64,000 nt of DNA from Bacillus sp. CH140a_4T. Its GTDB lineage: Bacteria; Bacillota; Bacilli; Bacillales; Bacillaceae_G. The notes under the pieces were generated by a model. It was given only the letters and a program-made list of their open reading frames with translations, was not told where the DNA came from and did no database searches. Shown piece by piece: positions 37,158 through 45,461 of the stretch (its first letter is position 1; every line of letters starts with the position of its first letter). A program made the translations under genes and the position numbers. The stretch covers positions 790,293 through 854,292 of the forward strand of contig NZ_WBPF01000005.1 in the NCBI RefSeq assembly GCF_008923725.1, written 5' to 3'.

Positions 37158-38195
37158 TTATGCTAAATGTTGCTGCGTCACACAGTGAATCATGCCACCA
37201 TACGCGAACAGTTTATTTACATAAATACCGACAATTCTTCTTCCCGGAAACTGCCCTTCAATAATTTGAAGCCCTAACTTGTCATGCTCATCGCCATATA
37301 TAGGAACTAATACAACTTCATTTCCAATATAAAAATTCAAATATGAGCCCTTACAGTCTGCTTCTTTTACCATTTTTCTTGTCACCGGTACTGGTATAAG
37401 CTGAAATGGTTGTCCATCTATATTTTTTGCTTGTCGCAATTCTTGATAATGCTTTTCGTATGCCTCCAAAAGGTATGATTCGCTTTCCCCGAAAGGATCA
37501 TATTCATAAAGAATCGTATTTTCATTTACAAAACGTGCTGCTCCATCAATATGGTAGTCTGTATCTTCATCATAATTATCCTCACCGCGAATGCCCGTTA
37601 TCCATATAAAATTCGTGACCCCCAAATGCTTCGTTAACTCCATTTCAATCTCTTCCTGACTTATTGTAGGATTTCGATTTTCATTTATAATAGAAGTTTT
37701 TGCTGCCATTAAGGTGCCATTTCCGTTTATCTCTATTCCCCCGCCCTCTAGACAGACACTAGAATTAACTTTTGGAATGCTATACGTTTCACTTATTTTT
37801 GCCGGAATAACAGCATCATTTTCATACGGATATTTCTCACCCCAACCATTAAAAACCCAGTGTGTTAAGCAGAGATTACCTTCCTTATCTTTTACAAAGA
37901 TCGGTCCATTATCCCTTATCCACACATCATCCGTCTCTTGAATTAAGAAATCAATTTGATCCATATCCACTTTCGCTTCCATTAACTTCGATTGGACATG
38001 TACTTTTTCTTCCTCATCATATACAACAATATGAACAGTTTCTCCATAATGAAGCTCCTTTGCCATCGTTACCCAAATATCATCTAGCTTAGCTCTGTAA
38101 CCTTCACCTCTATGAGCTTTATCATGAGGCCATTGGAGCCATGTCCCCTCATGTTTCTCCCACTCAGCAGGCATATAAAATAAACTTTTTTTCAT
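37158..38195 (-). CDS. aguA: Agmatine deiminase family protein 1 (cytoplasmic)
   Basis: 345 residues of the peptidylarginine/agmatine deiminase fold. It has GTWLQWPHDKAH near the start, DDVWIRDNGPIF, LEGGGIEINGNG and YHIDGAARF, with the nucleophile Cys338 in GGMIHCVTQQ. AguA turns agmatine into N-carbamoylputrescine plus ammonia. No AguB amidohydrolase of the nitrilase type is next to it, so this is not a standard agmatine-to-putrescine operon. Its promoter has a 19-bp spacer with a dyad (38237-38257), the pattern of MerR-activated promoters, and a MerR gene lies two genes upstream. The substrate is inferred from the family only. Confidence 0.9.
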   Translation of the reverse strand: MKKSLFYMPAEWEKHEGTWLQWPHDKAHRGEGYRAKLDDIWVTMAKELHYGETVHIVVYDEEEKVHVQSKLMEAKVDMDQIDFLIQETDDVWIRDNGPIFVKDKEGNLCLTHWVFNGWGEKYPYENDAVIPAKISETYSIPKVNSSVCLEGGGIEINGNGTLMAAKTSIINENRNPTISQEEIEMELTKHLGVTNFIWITGIRGEDNYDEDTDYHIDGAARFVNENTILYEYDPFGESESYLLEAYEKHYQELRQAKNIDGQPFQLIPVPVTRKMVKEADCKGSYLNFYIGNEVVLVPIYGDEHDKLGLQIIEGQFPGRRIVGIYVNKLFAYGGMIHCVTQQHLA

Positions 38196-38236
38196 ACATG
38201 TTCACCCCTTCTTCGAATGTAAGGTCAGTCTAAACT

Positions 38237-38257
38237 TTGACATCGTGTTAAGGTCAA
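38237..38257 (-). promoter_or_regulatory. MerR-type promoter/operator of deiminase gene 1
   Basis: On the minus strand TTGACC, a 19-base spacer and TAGACT form an elongated promoter like those activated by MerR proteins. The 21-base core TTGACCTTAACACGATGTCA(A) matches 18 of 21 positions of the site before the amidohydrolase gene (40094-40114). Confidence 0.65.
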
Positions 38258-38302
38258 CAGAAATATATTCATGTACTTGTAACTACTTTATAAGGTGTCT
38301 CT

Positions 38303-40042
38303 TTATTTCTCCTTGTGATACACTACTTCTCCTTGTAAAACCGTCACTAAAACTTTCGCATTTGGAATCTTATCGACACTCATTTTAGTAATATCTTCAT
38401 TTAGTAATATCATATCGGCTGATTTACCTACTTCAATTGAACCAGTAATTTTATCAAGGCCTAATGCTTTGGCGGGCTTAATCGTATAAGCATCAATCGC
38501 TGCATATATATCAGATAAGCCTTTCTCTTCAATACTTAGCGCATTCGAAATCGTCACAAGTGGATTTAGTTCATTTACATCCCAATCACTACTAAGTGAT
38601 ACGTTTGCTCCTGTTTTCCAAATGCGTCCTAACGGCATAATTCGTTCCATCTGTTGATTTGTAAAATACGCACTCGCCCAGCTTTGTTTAGGATCTTCTG
38701 CAAAATCATGACCTACTTGGAAATCAGCACTAATACCTAACTTAGCAAAACGATTTATATCACTATCTTCTACCATTTCAACATGCGTAAGCGTATAAGG
38801 CTGATTCGCCCCTTCTTTTTTCGCTGCTTCAATTGCATTTAAACTCTCTCTTACCCCGCCATCTCCAATCGTATGAATGAGTGCACCGTAACCAATTTTA
38901 TTCAGTTCCGTCAACCACCACTTCATCTTTTCTTCTGGAATATAGTTCAAGCCATACGGGGTTCCTTTAAACCATTCAAATTTATATTTTTCTAGTGTTT
39001 TAGCTGTGCTGTTAATGCTAATTCCATCACTATACATTTTCACTTGATTGATAAGCATTCGAGATGATACATCATCACGCTTAATTTTTTTGAAGTACTC
39101 CATTTGTTCTGCTTCATTTAAATTTGGATATACCCACGGGCGAAGTACTACTCGCGACGTTAACTTTTTCTCATCGTTAACTTTATTCCAAACATCTAAC
39201 CAGCCTCGTTTCCAATAGAGACGTCCATCGCCGACTGTAGTAATCCCATTCTTCGCAACCTCATCTAATCCATCCAGCAAACCGTCATAATTTTTTTCAA
39301 AGAGATTTGACTGGGAATTCCATGCTTTTTCCATTAAGATATCCCCTGCTGTATCATACAGAAGCCCGAAAGGTTCTCCTGTTTCTGGATCCCGAATAAT
39401 TCTTCCGCCTTGCGGATCTTTCATCTCTTTATTTATTCCTGCTACTTCCAATGCTTTTGAATTAACCCATACAGAATGAGAAGTTCTTTCCATAATTAAT
39501 ACAGGGTTATTAGGAAATAACTCATCAAGAACTTGTAATGGCGTTTGTTGTTCTGATTTTGCGTCCATATCTTTTAACAACTCTTCCAAACTAAATCCTG
39601 TTCCACTTATCCATTCGCCATCTTTTACATCTTTTTTACAAGCCTTTAAATACGAGCGTTGTTCTTGCAGCGAAGCATCAGGTGAGACACTACAATTCCC
39701 TGCAGCTGGTGATTTCGCCTCAAATATATGATTATGATTGTCCACAAAACCAGGGAGAATAAAACGTCCTTGTAAATCCACCACTTTCGTATCTTCATTT
39801 ATAAACCCTTCTACATCCTTATTTGAACCAACAAATGTAATTTTTCCTTCTTTAACGGCTACAGCCTCTACAATGTCTTGCTTGTCATTTGAAGTATAGA
39901 TTGTACCATTTTTAAACACTACATTTTTGGGCAACTGATTAGGTAGAACAAAGCTACCATTCTCACCTTCTCCTCCAGGAGTACACGCTGAAACCCATGT
40001 CACACTTAAAATCAGACAAATAATCATGATTGTTTTTTTCAT
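38303..40042 (-). CDS. Lipoprotein amidohydrolase, YtcJ-type
   Basis: 579 residues. The lipoprotein signal has lipobox VSAC with Cys20, so the enzyme is anchored outside the membrane. The metal site begins VDNHNHI (HxH) and continues to the conserved GRIWKTGANVSLSSDWDVNE near the end, as in the YtcJ/amidohydrolase-3 family, which hydrolyses amides, formamides or ureides. Most YtcJ proteins are cytoplasmic, so the lipid anchor is notable. Its promoter has a MerR-type 19-bp spacer. Placed among deiminases, it may act on a related extracellular guanidino or ureido compound; this is inference. Confidence 0.86.
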   Translation of the reverse strand: MKKTIMIICLILSVTWVSACTPGGEGENGSFVLPNQLPKNVVFKNGTIYTSNDKQDIVEAVAVKEGKITFVGSNKDVEGFINEDTKVVDLQGRFILPGFVDNHNHIFEAKSPAAGNCSVSPDASLQEQRSYLKACKKDVKDGEWISGTGFSLEELLKDMDAKSEQQTPLQVLDELFPNNPVLIMERTSHSVWVNSKALEVAGINKEMKDPQGGRIIRDPETGEPFGLLYDTAGDILMEKAWNSQSNLFEKNYDGLLDGLDEVAKNGITTVGDGRLYWKRGWLDVWNKVNDEKKLTSRVVLRPWVYPNLNEAEQMEYFKKIKRDDVSSRMLINQVKMYSDGISINSTAKTLEKYKFEWFKGTPYGLNYIPEEKMKWWLTELNKIGYGALIHTIGDGGVRESLNAIEAAKKEGANQPYTLTHVEMVEDSDINRFAKLGISADFQVGHDFAEDPKQSWASAYFTNQQMERIMPLGRIWKTGANVSLSSDWDVNELNPLVTISNALSIEEKGLSDIYAAIDAYTIKPAKALGLDKITGSIEVGKSADMILLNEDITKMSVDKIPNAKVLVTVLQGEVVYHKEK

Positions 40043-40093
40043 ATTCTTTCTCCTTTTTATTATGATGAATTACTTACATAAATAGAATAAGGA

Positions 40094-40114
40094 TTGACAT
40101 AATGTTAATGTCAA
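40094..40114 (-). promoter_or_regulatory. MerR-type promoter/operator of the amidohydrolase gene
   Basis: On the minus strand TTGACA, 19 bases and TATTCT form a MerR-type promoter. The dyad TTGACAT-N7-ATGTCAA extends outward to 15-bp arms (AAGGATTGACAT with ATGTCAATCCTT), so it may double as the terminator of the merR gene that ends at 40124. Confidence 0.7.
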
Positions 40115-40123
40115 TCCTTATCT

Positions 40124-40945
40124 TTAGTCTATTTTCATCACTAAAAAACAAATTTGTGTCACATATTCCTCTACTAAACAATCACATTCAGGCCCCTTGA
40201 TGTAGACCTCATATGGCGAATCATCTATTACATAACCATTTCTTTCAATCCATTTTTCTAACGCTATATAAGCGTAACCTATATAGTCGTAACTTCCATA
40301 ATGCATAGTAGTAACGATTTGATGCGGATTTAATTTTTTCATTTCGCATTCTTGTACTACGTCTTTATCGTTCTCATGCATAATCGGAATTCTTAATTCA
40401 ATATCGCTCTGATTCGGGATATACTCTTCATCATAAAAAACTGTAGAGGGCGAACCGACAATTTTAAACTTATTCTTTTGTACTTTTTCATATAAGTCAT
40501 AAAAATAATCATCCATATCATCTATATTTATTTGCAGTCTTTGAGCAATTACTGTTATTTCATTTCTCACTCCAATAAATATATCGTAATTTCTATGGCA
40601 AGCAGTATTTAAAGCATGATTCATATTTACCATTTCATTCATTTCTGAAATAACCTGTAAATTTTGTTTCACTTCATGAGATAACTCTACAATTTGCGCT
40701 TGCATATGTTTCACAAACGAGTCTTGATCTGATGACTGGAGAATGATTTTAATTTTCGGAAGAGGGAACTTATACTCTCTCAACTTTTTTATTTTTAACG
40801 CTATTTCTAACTGCCCTTGCTCATAATATCTATACCCATTTTCCGGGTTCACATATGCCGGTTTTAATATATCCTCTTTGTCATAATGCCTTAGCATCCG
40901 TGTACTCATTTTACAAATCCGCGAAAACTCAGTAATTGTATACAT
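40124..40945 (-). CDS. MerR-family regulator with GyrI-like effector domain
   Basis: 273 residues. The MerR helix-turn-helix occupies about residues 1-70 (TITEFSRICKMSTRMLRHYD, ENGYRYYEQGQLEIAL), a coiled-coil dimer helix follows to about 110, and the C-terminal half resembles the GyrI-like domain of BmrR, which binds small, often cationic molecules (NPHQIVTTMHYGSYDYIGYA). MerR proteins twist promoters that have 19-bp spacers, and two similar promoters of this kind lie just downstream. It follows the deiminase-2 gene by 38 bases. AAGGGG lies before the ATG at 40945. Confidence 0.9.
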   Translation of the reverse strand: MYTITEFSRICKMSTRMLRHYDKEDILKPAYVNPENGYRYYEQGQLEIALKIKKLREYKFPLPKIKIILQSSDQDSFVKHMQAQIVELSHEVKQNLQVISEMNEMVNMNHALNTACHRNYDIFIGVRNEITVIAQRLQINIDDMDDYFYDLYEKVQKNKFKIVGSPSTVFYDEEYIPNQSDIELRIPIMHENDKDVVQECEMKKLNPHQIVTTMHYGSYDYIGYAYIALEKWIERNGYVIDDSPYEVYIKGPECDCLVEEYVTQICFLVMKID

Positions 40946-40983
40946 ATACTTACCCCTTGAATACATTTTCTTATACGCTTATT

Positions 40984-41961
40984 TTAAAACCAATCAAAAA
41001 TCTTTCTAACTGAAAAATCCCCATTTTGATTTTTCAATCTCTTCATATTTGAAGGTAACAAATGATGAGGACAATACCACGTTAAACAATTTATTGCGCC
41101 TCCCATTGTTGATATTTCTCCTACATGAATTTGAATCGCTTGTTTCTCCGTATGCTTTTGAATATACCGTAAAACTTCCTTATCTTTAGCTAATCCAAAT
41201 TTAGGAACGTAGATCGTATCACATGTTTCTAACATATTTATATACAAACCTTTTGCCGACGCTATTTCTTGGTCATATTGCCCTTTCTCTGTATATGACG
41301 ATGGCACAACTATAAATTCAGCTTCTGGCATTTGCTCTTGAATAATTTCTTGAACATTATATCTAAATTCATGATCCCCTAAAAAATCACTAATAAACAT
41401 CGTATGTTCATCAATAAATTTAACCATTCCGTCTGCATGTCCAAGTACGTCTCCTTCTTCAGCAGGAATAATAATAACTCGGCTCACATCTAAATCCCAT
41501 TCCAGTTGCTCTATAATTTCTTCTTCCGTCCAATCATCATTATCATCAAATATGCGTTCCGTTAATATAACAGTATCTTTTTTATTCCAAATAAGATTTC
41601 CACCATCTAATATCAATGGAGATTTCACATATTCAAAGTCGTTCTTTTTCAACCATTTATTAAATTGTTGATCTAAATATCGCCATTGATCTTTCGGTAA
41701 GTAATTTGGTTGATATTTAAATTTAACTAAATGATTTGTTACAACTGGTGCAACATCTCTTAACCAAATATCATCATACTCAAAAAAGCTTGTATGAAAT
41801 TCTTGTTCCTCAACAGATAAAGAGACAAGTTGATCAGCAAAAGATTTATGTTCATTTAAGTATTCATTAAAATAAACCAGGTCTTCATAAAATGGTCGAT
41901 AATATTCATTTAATTTATCTGGTATTGCAGTAAAAATAATTCCATTATGTTTTTGTTCCAT
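40984..41961 (-). CDS. Agmatine deiminase family protein 2 (divergent, cytoplasmic)
   Basis: 325 residues. The deiminase fold residues are present but changed: DDIWLRDVAPV, LDGGNLIWNK, VLGHADGMVKFID and the nucleophile Cys292 in GGAINCLTWY. The N-terminal GTWLQWPH element of true agmatine deiminases is missing, so the substrate may differ (peptidyl-arginine, arginine derivative or agmatine). It heads a two-gene unit with merR. GCGAGG lies 9 bases before the ATG at 41961; a longer frame to 42051 crosses a palindrome and has no ribosome site. Confidence 0.85.
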   Translation of the reverse strand: MEQKHNGIIFTAIPDKLNEYYRPFYEDLVYFNEYLNEHKSFADQLVSLSVEEQEFHTSFFEYDDIWLRDVAPVVTNHLVKFKYQPNYLPKDQWRYLDQQFNKWLKKNDFEYVKSPLILDGGNLIWNKKDTVILTERIFDDNDDWTEEEIIEQLEWDLDVSRVIIIPAEEGDVLGHADGMVKFIDEHTMFISDFLGDHEFRYNVQEIIQEQMPEAEFIVVPSSYTEKGQYDQEIASAKGLYINMLETCDTIYVPKFGLAKDKEVLRYIQKHTEKQAIQIHVGEISTMGGAINCLTWYCPHHLLPSNMKRLKNQNGDFSVRKIFDWF

Positions 41962-42040
41962 AATATTTACCTCGCTTTTTAATAATGGTTGAATAGCTAA
42001 TTTCACTTTGCCAATTACTTCCCTTTTCATAACAATGTTC

Positions 42041-42056
42041 GAAACGTGCACATTTC
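42041..42056. promoter_or_regulatory. Near-perfect 16-bp palindrome before deiminase gene 2
   Basis: GAAACGTGCACATTTC is a dyad with one mismatched pair. On the minus strand a TATAAT lies about 10 bases upstream of it, so a bound protein would block transcription. The binding protein is unknown. Confidence 0.5.
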
Positions 42057-42091
42057 ATGAATGGATTATAGCACGGAGAAATATTATATAT

Positions 42092-42244
42092 TTATATAAA
42101 AAATATAAAGCTGTCATTAAGCCGCAAATTGACTCTTGACAGGATTTTAAAATACAATAATAGAAATTTATATGAAAATATGAATTTGAATAATAGCATC
42201 ATAAATCCTATCATTATGAAGCTAGTTAAGATTATTCCTTTCAA
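42092..42244 (-). CDS. 50-aa hydrophobic peptide, possible small gene
   Basis: From a TTG at 42244 the frame reads MKGIILTSFIMIGFMMLLFK and continues with one or two membrane spans to FIFFI. AAGGGAG lies 8 bases before the TTG. It sits between deiminase genes 2 and 3 on the same strand, inside an otherwise gene-free stretch of 379 bases (41962-42340). No family is recognised, and the AT-rich composition makes hydrophobic chance frames likely. Confidence 0.3.
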   Translation of the reverse strand: MKGIILTSFIMIGFMMLLFKFIFSYKFLLLYFKILSRVNLRLNDSFIFFI

Positions 42245-42280
42245 TACCCTTACTCCCTTTTTACAAAAAATAAAACATGA

Positions 42281-42314
42281 CAAAATAGGTAAAGGTAACA
42301 ATGTACCTATTTTG
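42281..42314 (-). terminator. Terminator of deiminase gene 3
   Basis: CAAAATAGGTA and TACCTATTTTG form an 11-bp stem just beyond 42341, with T-rich sequence following on the minus strand. Confidence 0.65.
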
Positions 42315-42340
42315 TCCGTACGTTGCTACATTTCAATCGA

Positions 42341-43498
42341 TTACTTCAAATGAATCGGTTGTTGCTGTGTAATACAATGTATCATGCCACCATTTTTATA
42401 AAGCTCTCTCACATCAATACCAACTACTTTACGATTTGGGTATAACTTCTGAATCGTATCGTTTGCGATTTTATCATTTGAATCATTATAATTAGGCACC
42501 AACACCACTGTATTCCCAATATAATAATTAATATATGATCCCTTATAATCGAGAGCTTTTCCATTTTCTAAAGTAACTTTATCTTTACTAAGGGGTAAGT
42601 ATTCGTACTTATATTTCTGTCCTGATGCATTTTTTGCATCTAACAATGTGTCCATATCTTTGTTTGATAACCCCCACTCGGCTAGGTCATCTTCTTTCAT
42701 CGTTACGATGGTAGATTTACCATGAAATTTAGCAAATCCATCGATATGGAAGTCAGTAATATCTAAATTAGGTACTCCGTCTAACCAAATAAAGTTTGAT
42801 ACTCCTAGCTCACTTATATATTTTTCAATTTCTTTTTCTGATAAATTTGGATTTCTATTTTTATTTGTTACTGCACTTCGGGTTAATAAAGCAGTCCCAT
42901 TACTGTCTAATTCAATTGCACCGCCTTCAAGGACAAATTCCCCCCAATCAATCCTTTCAATCCCTAATTGTTTACTAACATTTTCACGTATACGAGCATC
43001 ATTTTTATAAGGGGTTTTCTTTCCCCAACCATTAAATGCCGGATCTAATATTTTGAGATTTTTATTATTGTCATAAACAAAAATCGGTCCACTATCTCTT
43101 GCCCATACATCATCAGTAGGAGCGATAAAGAAATCAATTTTATCCATATTCAGTCCTTTATCTATTAAAAGGTTATTGATGCGCTCTTTCTCTTCCTCAT
43201 CGTATGCAACAATATGGACTTTTTCACCCTCAGTTAAAGCACTTGCCATCTTAACCCAAATCGGTTCAACTTCCTGCTTATATTCTTGACCATATGTGTA
43301 TTCATGAGGCCATTGCAGCCATGTACCTTCATGTTTATCTTTTTCATCTGGCATCGTATATTTTCCAACCTTTTTCTGTACCTCTACTTTTTCACTCTCT
43401 TTCCCTTTTACATTTTCATTACCACTTTCAAAAGAACAACCACTAATAATCGCCGTGGATAATGTAGCTACTAAGCAAAACTTTACTACTTTTTTCAT
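42341..43498 (-). CDS. Agmatine deiminase family protein 3, exported lipoprotein
   Basis: 385 residues. A lipoprotein signal with lipobox ISGC (Cys21) and a Lys/Glu-rich linker precede a full deiminase domain from about residue 47: HEGTWLQWPHEYTYG, DDVWARDSGPIF, LEGGAIELDSNG, DFHIDGFAKF and nucleophile Cys375 in GGMIHCITQQ. It is close in motif layout to deiminase 1 but works outside the membrane. An exported agmatine deiminase-like enzyme is unusual. AGGAGG precedes the ATG. The promoter has a 21-bp perfect dyad in a 19-bp spacer. Confidence 0.9.
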   Translation of the reverse strand: MKKVVKFCLVATLSTAIISGCSFESGNENVKGKESEKVEVQKKVGKYTMPDEKDKHEGTWLQWPHEYTYGQEYKQEVEPIWVKMASALTEGEKVHIVAYDEEEKERINNLLIDKGLNMDKIDFFIAPTDDVWARDSGPIFVYDNNKNLKILDPAFNGWGKKTPYKNDARIRENVSKQLGIERIDWGEFVLEGGAIELDSNGTALLTRSAVTNKNRNPNLSEKEIEKYISELGVSNFIWLDGVPNLDITDFHIDGFAKFHGKSTIVTMKEDDLAEWGLSNKDMDTLLDAKNASGQKYKYEYLPLSKDKVTLENGKALDYKGSYINYYIGNTVVLVPNYNDSNDKIANDTIQKLYPNRKVVGIDVRELYKNGGMIHCITQQQPIHLK

Positions 43499-43534
43499 TT
43501 TTTCAACCTCCTGTTCTTATCTCCAATAATGTAA

Positions 43535-43555
43535 AGCTTCACATAGTGTGAAGCT
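43535..43555 (-). promoter_or_regulatory. MerR-type promoter/operator of deiminase gene 3
   Basis: AGCTTCACA-TAG-TGTGAAGCT is a perfect 9+3+9 dyad. On the minus strand it fills the 19-base spacer between TTGAGC and TACATT, the geometry of BmrR-type promoters. The sequence differs from the other two cluster operators, so a different regulator may act here. Confidence 0.65.
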
Positions 43556-43680
43556 CAAGCTTTTTCTCCAATGTAAAAATTACCAATTATTCTTTGCATT
43601 CATATCATTTAGCTAATTATATGTATTTATTCAACTACCTTCCTTACCTACTTATTTGGCACGCTGAAATTTACGAAATA

Positions 43681-43723
43681 AAAAAAGTCGGTATTGATAA
43701 TTACATATCAATACCGACTTTTA
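43681..43723 (-). terminator. Terminator of the serine hydrolase gene
   Basis: A 17-bp stem (43683-43699 with 43706-43722) with T-run on the minus strand follows 43730. Confidence 0.88.
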
Positions 43724-43729
43724 AAATTA

Positions 43730-44857
43730 TTATTTTCCTTCTATTAAATCATTCGCCATTTTCCTAAACTCCTGATTAAACGTATCATTCATACCATTTT
43801 GTACGTTAGAGAATAATATGACAAACGTTCGTTTATCACGGTTAAAATTATTAAATGTATTCCAACCAGCTAATACACCATGATTATGATAATAATCTAG
43901 ATTAGTATAGAAACTAAATCCATATTTTCTTACAGGTGATGCAGTAAACATATCTGATACACTTTGTTTAGATAGCAGTTTTCCATCCATAATAGCCTCA
44001 TCTAATCTTTTCATATCTTCAACAGTCGTATACATTTCACCGCACCCATACAACCAGTTCATTTTTAAGCGGGGTGCAGCTATTAACTCGTTATCTTTTT
44101 TCGTATAACCTTCTGCTAAGAAAATATCTTCAGGGAGAGTTGCACCCATTCCAGATTCATACATTTCAACAGGCGTAAAAATATTTTCTTTCACATATTC
44201 AGCGAGCGGTTTATTCGATATTTTTTCTACAATATACGCAAGCACCATATAATTATAATCTGTATATTTCCAACCAGTCCCTGCAGGAAATTGCAATTTT
44301 TGTGCACCAATCCACGTTACTAACTTTAATCGTGACGCCACATCAACCCTACCTTGTCCCTGATCTGGCAGCCCAGACGTATGTGTTAACAAATTTCGTA
44401 ACGTAATATTTTTATCTGCCGGAAATGAAGAAATATACTTATTTACATTGTCTTCAATGTTTAATTTCCCTTTTTCTTTTAGTTGCATAATAGATATTGC
44501 AACTACTGTTTTCGTAATAGAACCAATACGATATTTCGTTCTTGGCGTCGTGACTACTTTATCTTTCACATTCGCATACCCATAACCTTTTCGTAAAATC
44601 ACATGATCTTTACTAGCTACAAGTACACTCCCATTAAATCCTTTATCTTTTAAATATTGATCTAGTTTTCCGGCTACAACTTCATAGCGCTTTTTCTCAT
44701 TCGCATCAACTTCTTGAATATCGCCCTTTTTCTTACTATTTACATTAGAAAATGCCTTTATATCATATTTCTTACCTTTATTTGCATGTATTAGCGCAAC
44801 GACACTCCCACAAAAAATAGCAAAAATAAAGAAAACGATTAACCATTTCTTTAACAT
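43730..44857 (-). CDS. Serine hydrolase of the beta-lactamase/PBP4* family, membrane-anchored
   Basis: 375 residues. An N-terminal hydrophobic segment (about residues 4-24) anchors or exports it; a Lys-rich linker follows. Class C-type motifs are SITK (RIGSITKTVV), YTDYNY and HNHGVLAGW (HxG). Such proteins are D-alanyl-D-alanine carboxypeptidases, esterases or D-aminopeptidases acting at the cell wall. It is a single gene with its own terminator. Activity on beta-lactams is not implied. Confidence 0.87.
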   Translation of the reverse strand: MLKKWLIVFFIFAIFCGSVVALIHANKGKKYDIKAFSNVNSKKKGDIQEVDANEKKRYEVVAGKLDQYLKDKGFNGSVLVASKDHVILRKGYGYANVKDKVVTTPRTKYRIGSITKTVVAISIMQLKEKGKLNIEDNVNKYISSFPADKNITLRNLLTHTSGLPDQGQGRVDVASRLKLVTWIGAQKLQFPAGTGWKYTDYNYMVLAYIVEKISNKPLAEYVKENIFTPVEMYESGMGATLPEDIFLAEGYTKKDNELIAAPRLKMNWLYGCGEMYTTVEDMKRLDEAIMDGKLLSKQSVSDMFTASPVRKYGFSFYTNLDYYHNHGVLAGWNTFNNFNRDKRTFVILFSNVQNGMNDTFNQEFRKMANDLIEGK

Positions 44858-45120
44858 AATAGGAACCCTCTTTTATCTAGTTTCACTTAACGTACATCCA
44901 TTCTGTTCTATATCTTTTAATTTTCAAATATTTTATAATACTACCTATTATTCACCTAAATGAACTAGATTCCTTTTTCTCATATGCAGTTTTCGGCTAC
45001 TCTCTATTGTATTTCTTTCTTGCAAAATTTCCACCTTACAATCGGATACACCCTACTATAATTTCAACATCTTATGTAACATTTGTTACACATTATCATT
45101 ATCAAAAAGGAGTTATAAAC

Positions 45121-45351
45121 ATGAAAAATACTGATAAACGCAATCGTTTAGATGATATGATGTTTCATTACAGGGTAACAAAAAATAACATAGTTTTAAT
45201 TGAATATTACGGAAAATAAATTACGATATTAAAAGGAACTGATGCTGAAAAATTTTTAAACAAAATAAATCGTGCACATAACGATACAGAAAAACAACTC
45301 ATTATGGCTAAAGTTACAGGTAATTTCAAAAGAGGCAATGAACGTCAATGA
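45121..45351 (+). pseudogene. Small gene interrupted by an in-frame TAA
   Basis: From the ATG at 45121 (AAAAAGGAG 8 bases before) the frame reads MKNTDKRNRLDDMMFHYRVT to YYGK, then TAA at 45217-45219. The same frame then continues ITILKGTDAEKFLNKINRAH and ends NFKRGNERQ with TGA at 45349-45351, all with normal coding character. One substitution would restore a 76-residue protein. A terminator follows at 45392, and a TGTAAC-ATTT-GTTACA dyad (45075-45090) sits upstream. It is either a recent nonsense mutation or a 32-residue peptide that is functional alone. The family is not recognised. Confidence 0.65.
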
Positions 45352-45391
45352 AAACGAATCTCATTTATATTTTGATTATACAACATATAAA

Positions 45392-45424
45392 AAAAGAAAT
45401 GTCGCTCATTCGGCATTTCTTTAG
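45392..45424 (+). terminator. Terminator of the interrupted small gene
   Basis: AAAGAAATG-T-CG pairs with CG-G-CATTTCTTT, 40 bases beyond 45351. Confidence 0.7.
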
Positions 45425-45461
45425 ACTTTCTTCATAAAAAATTTACATTGCTAACTTTCTT

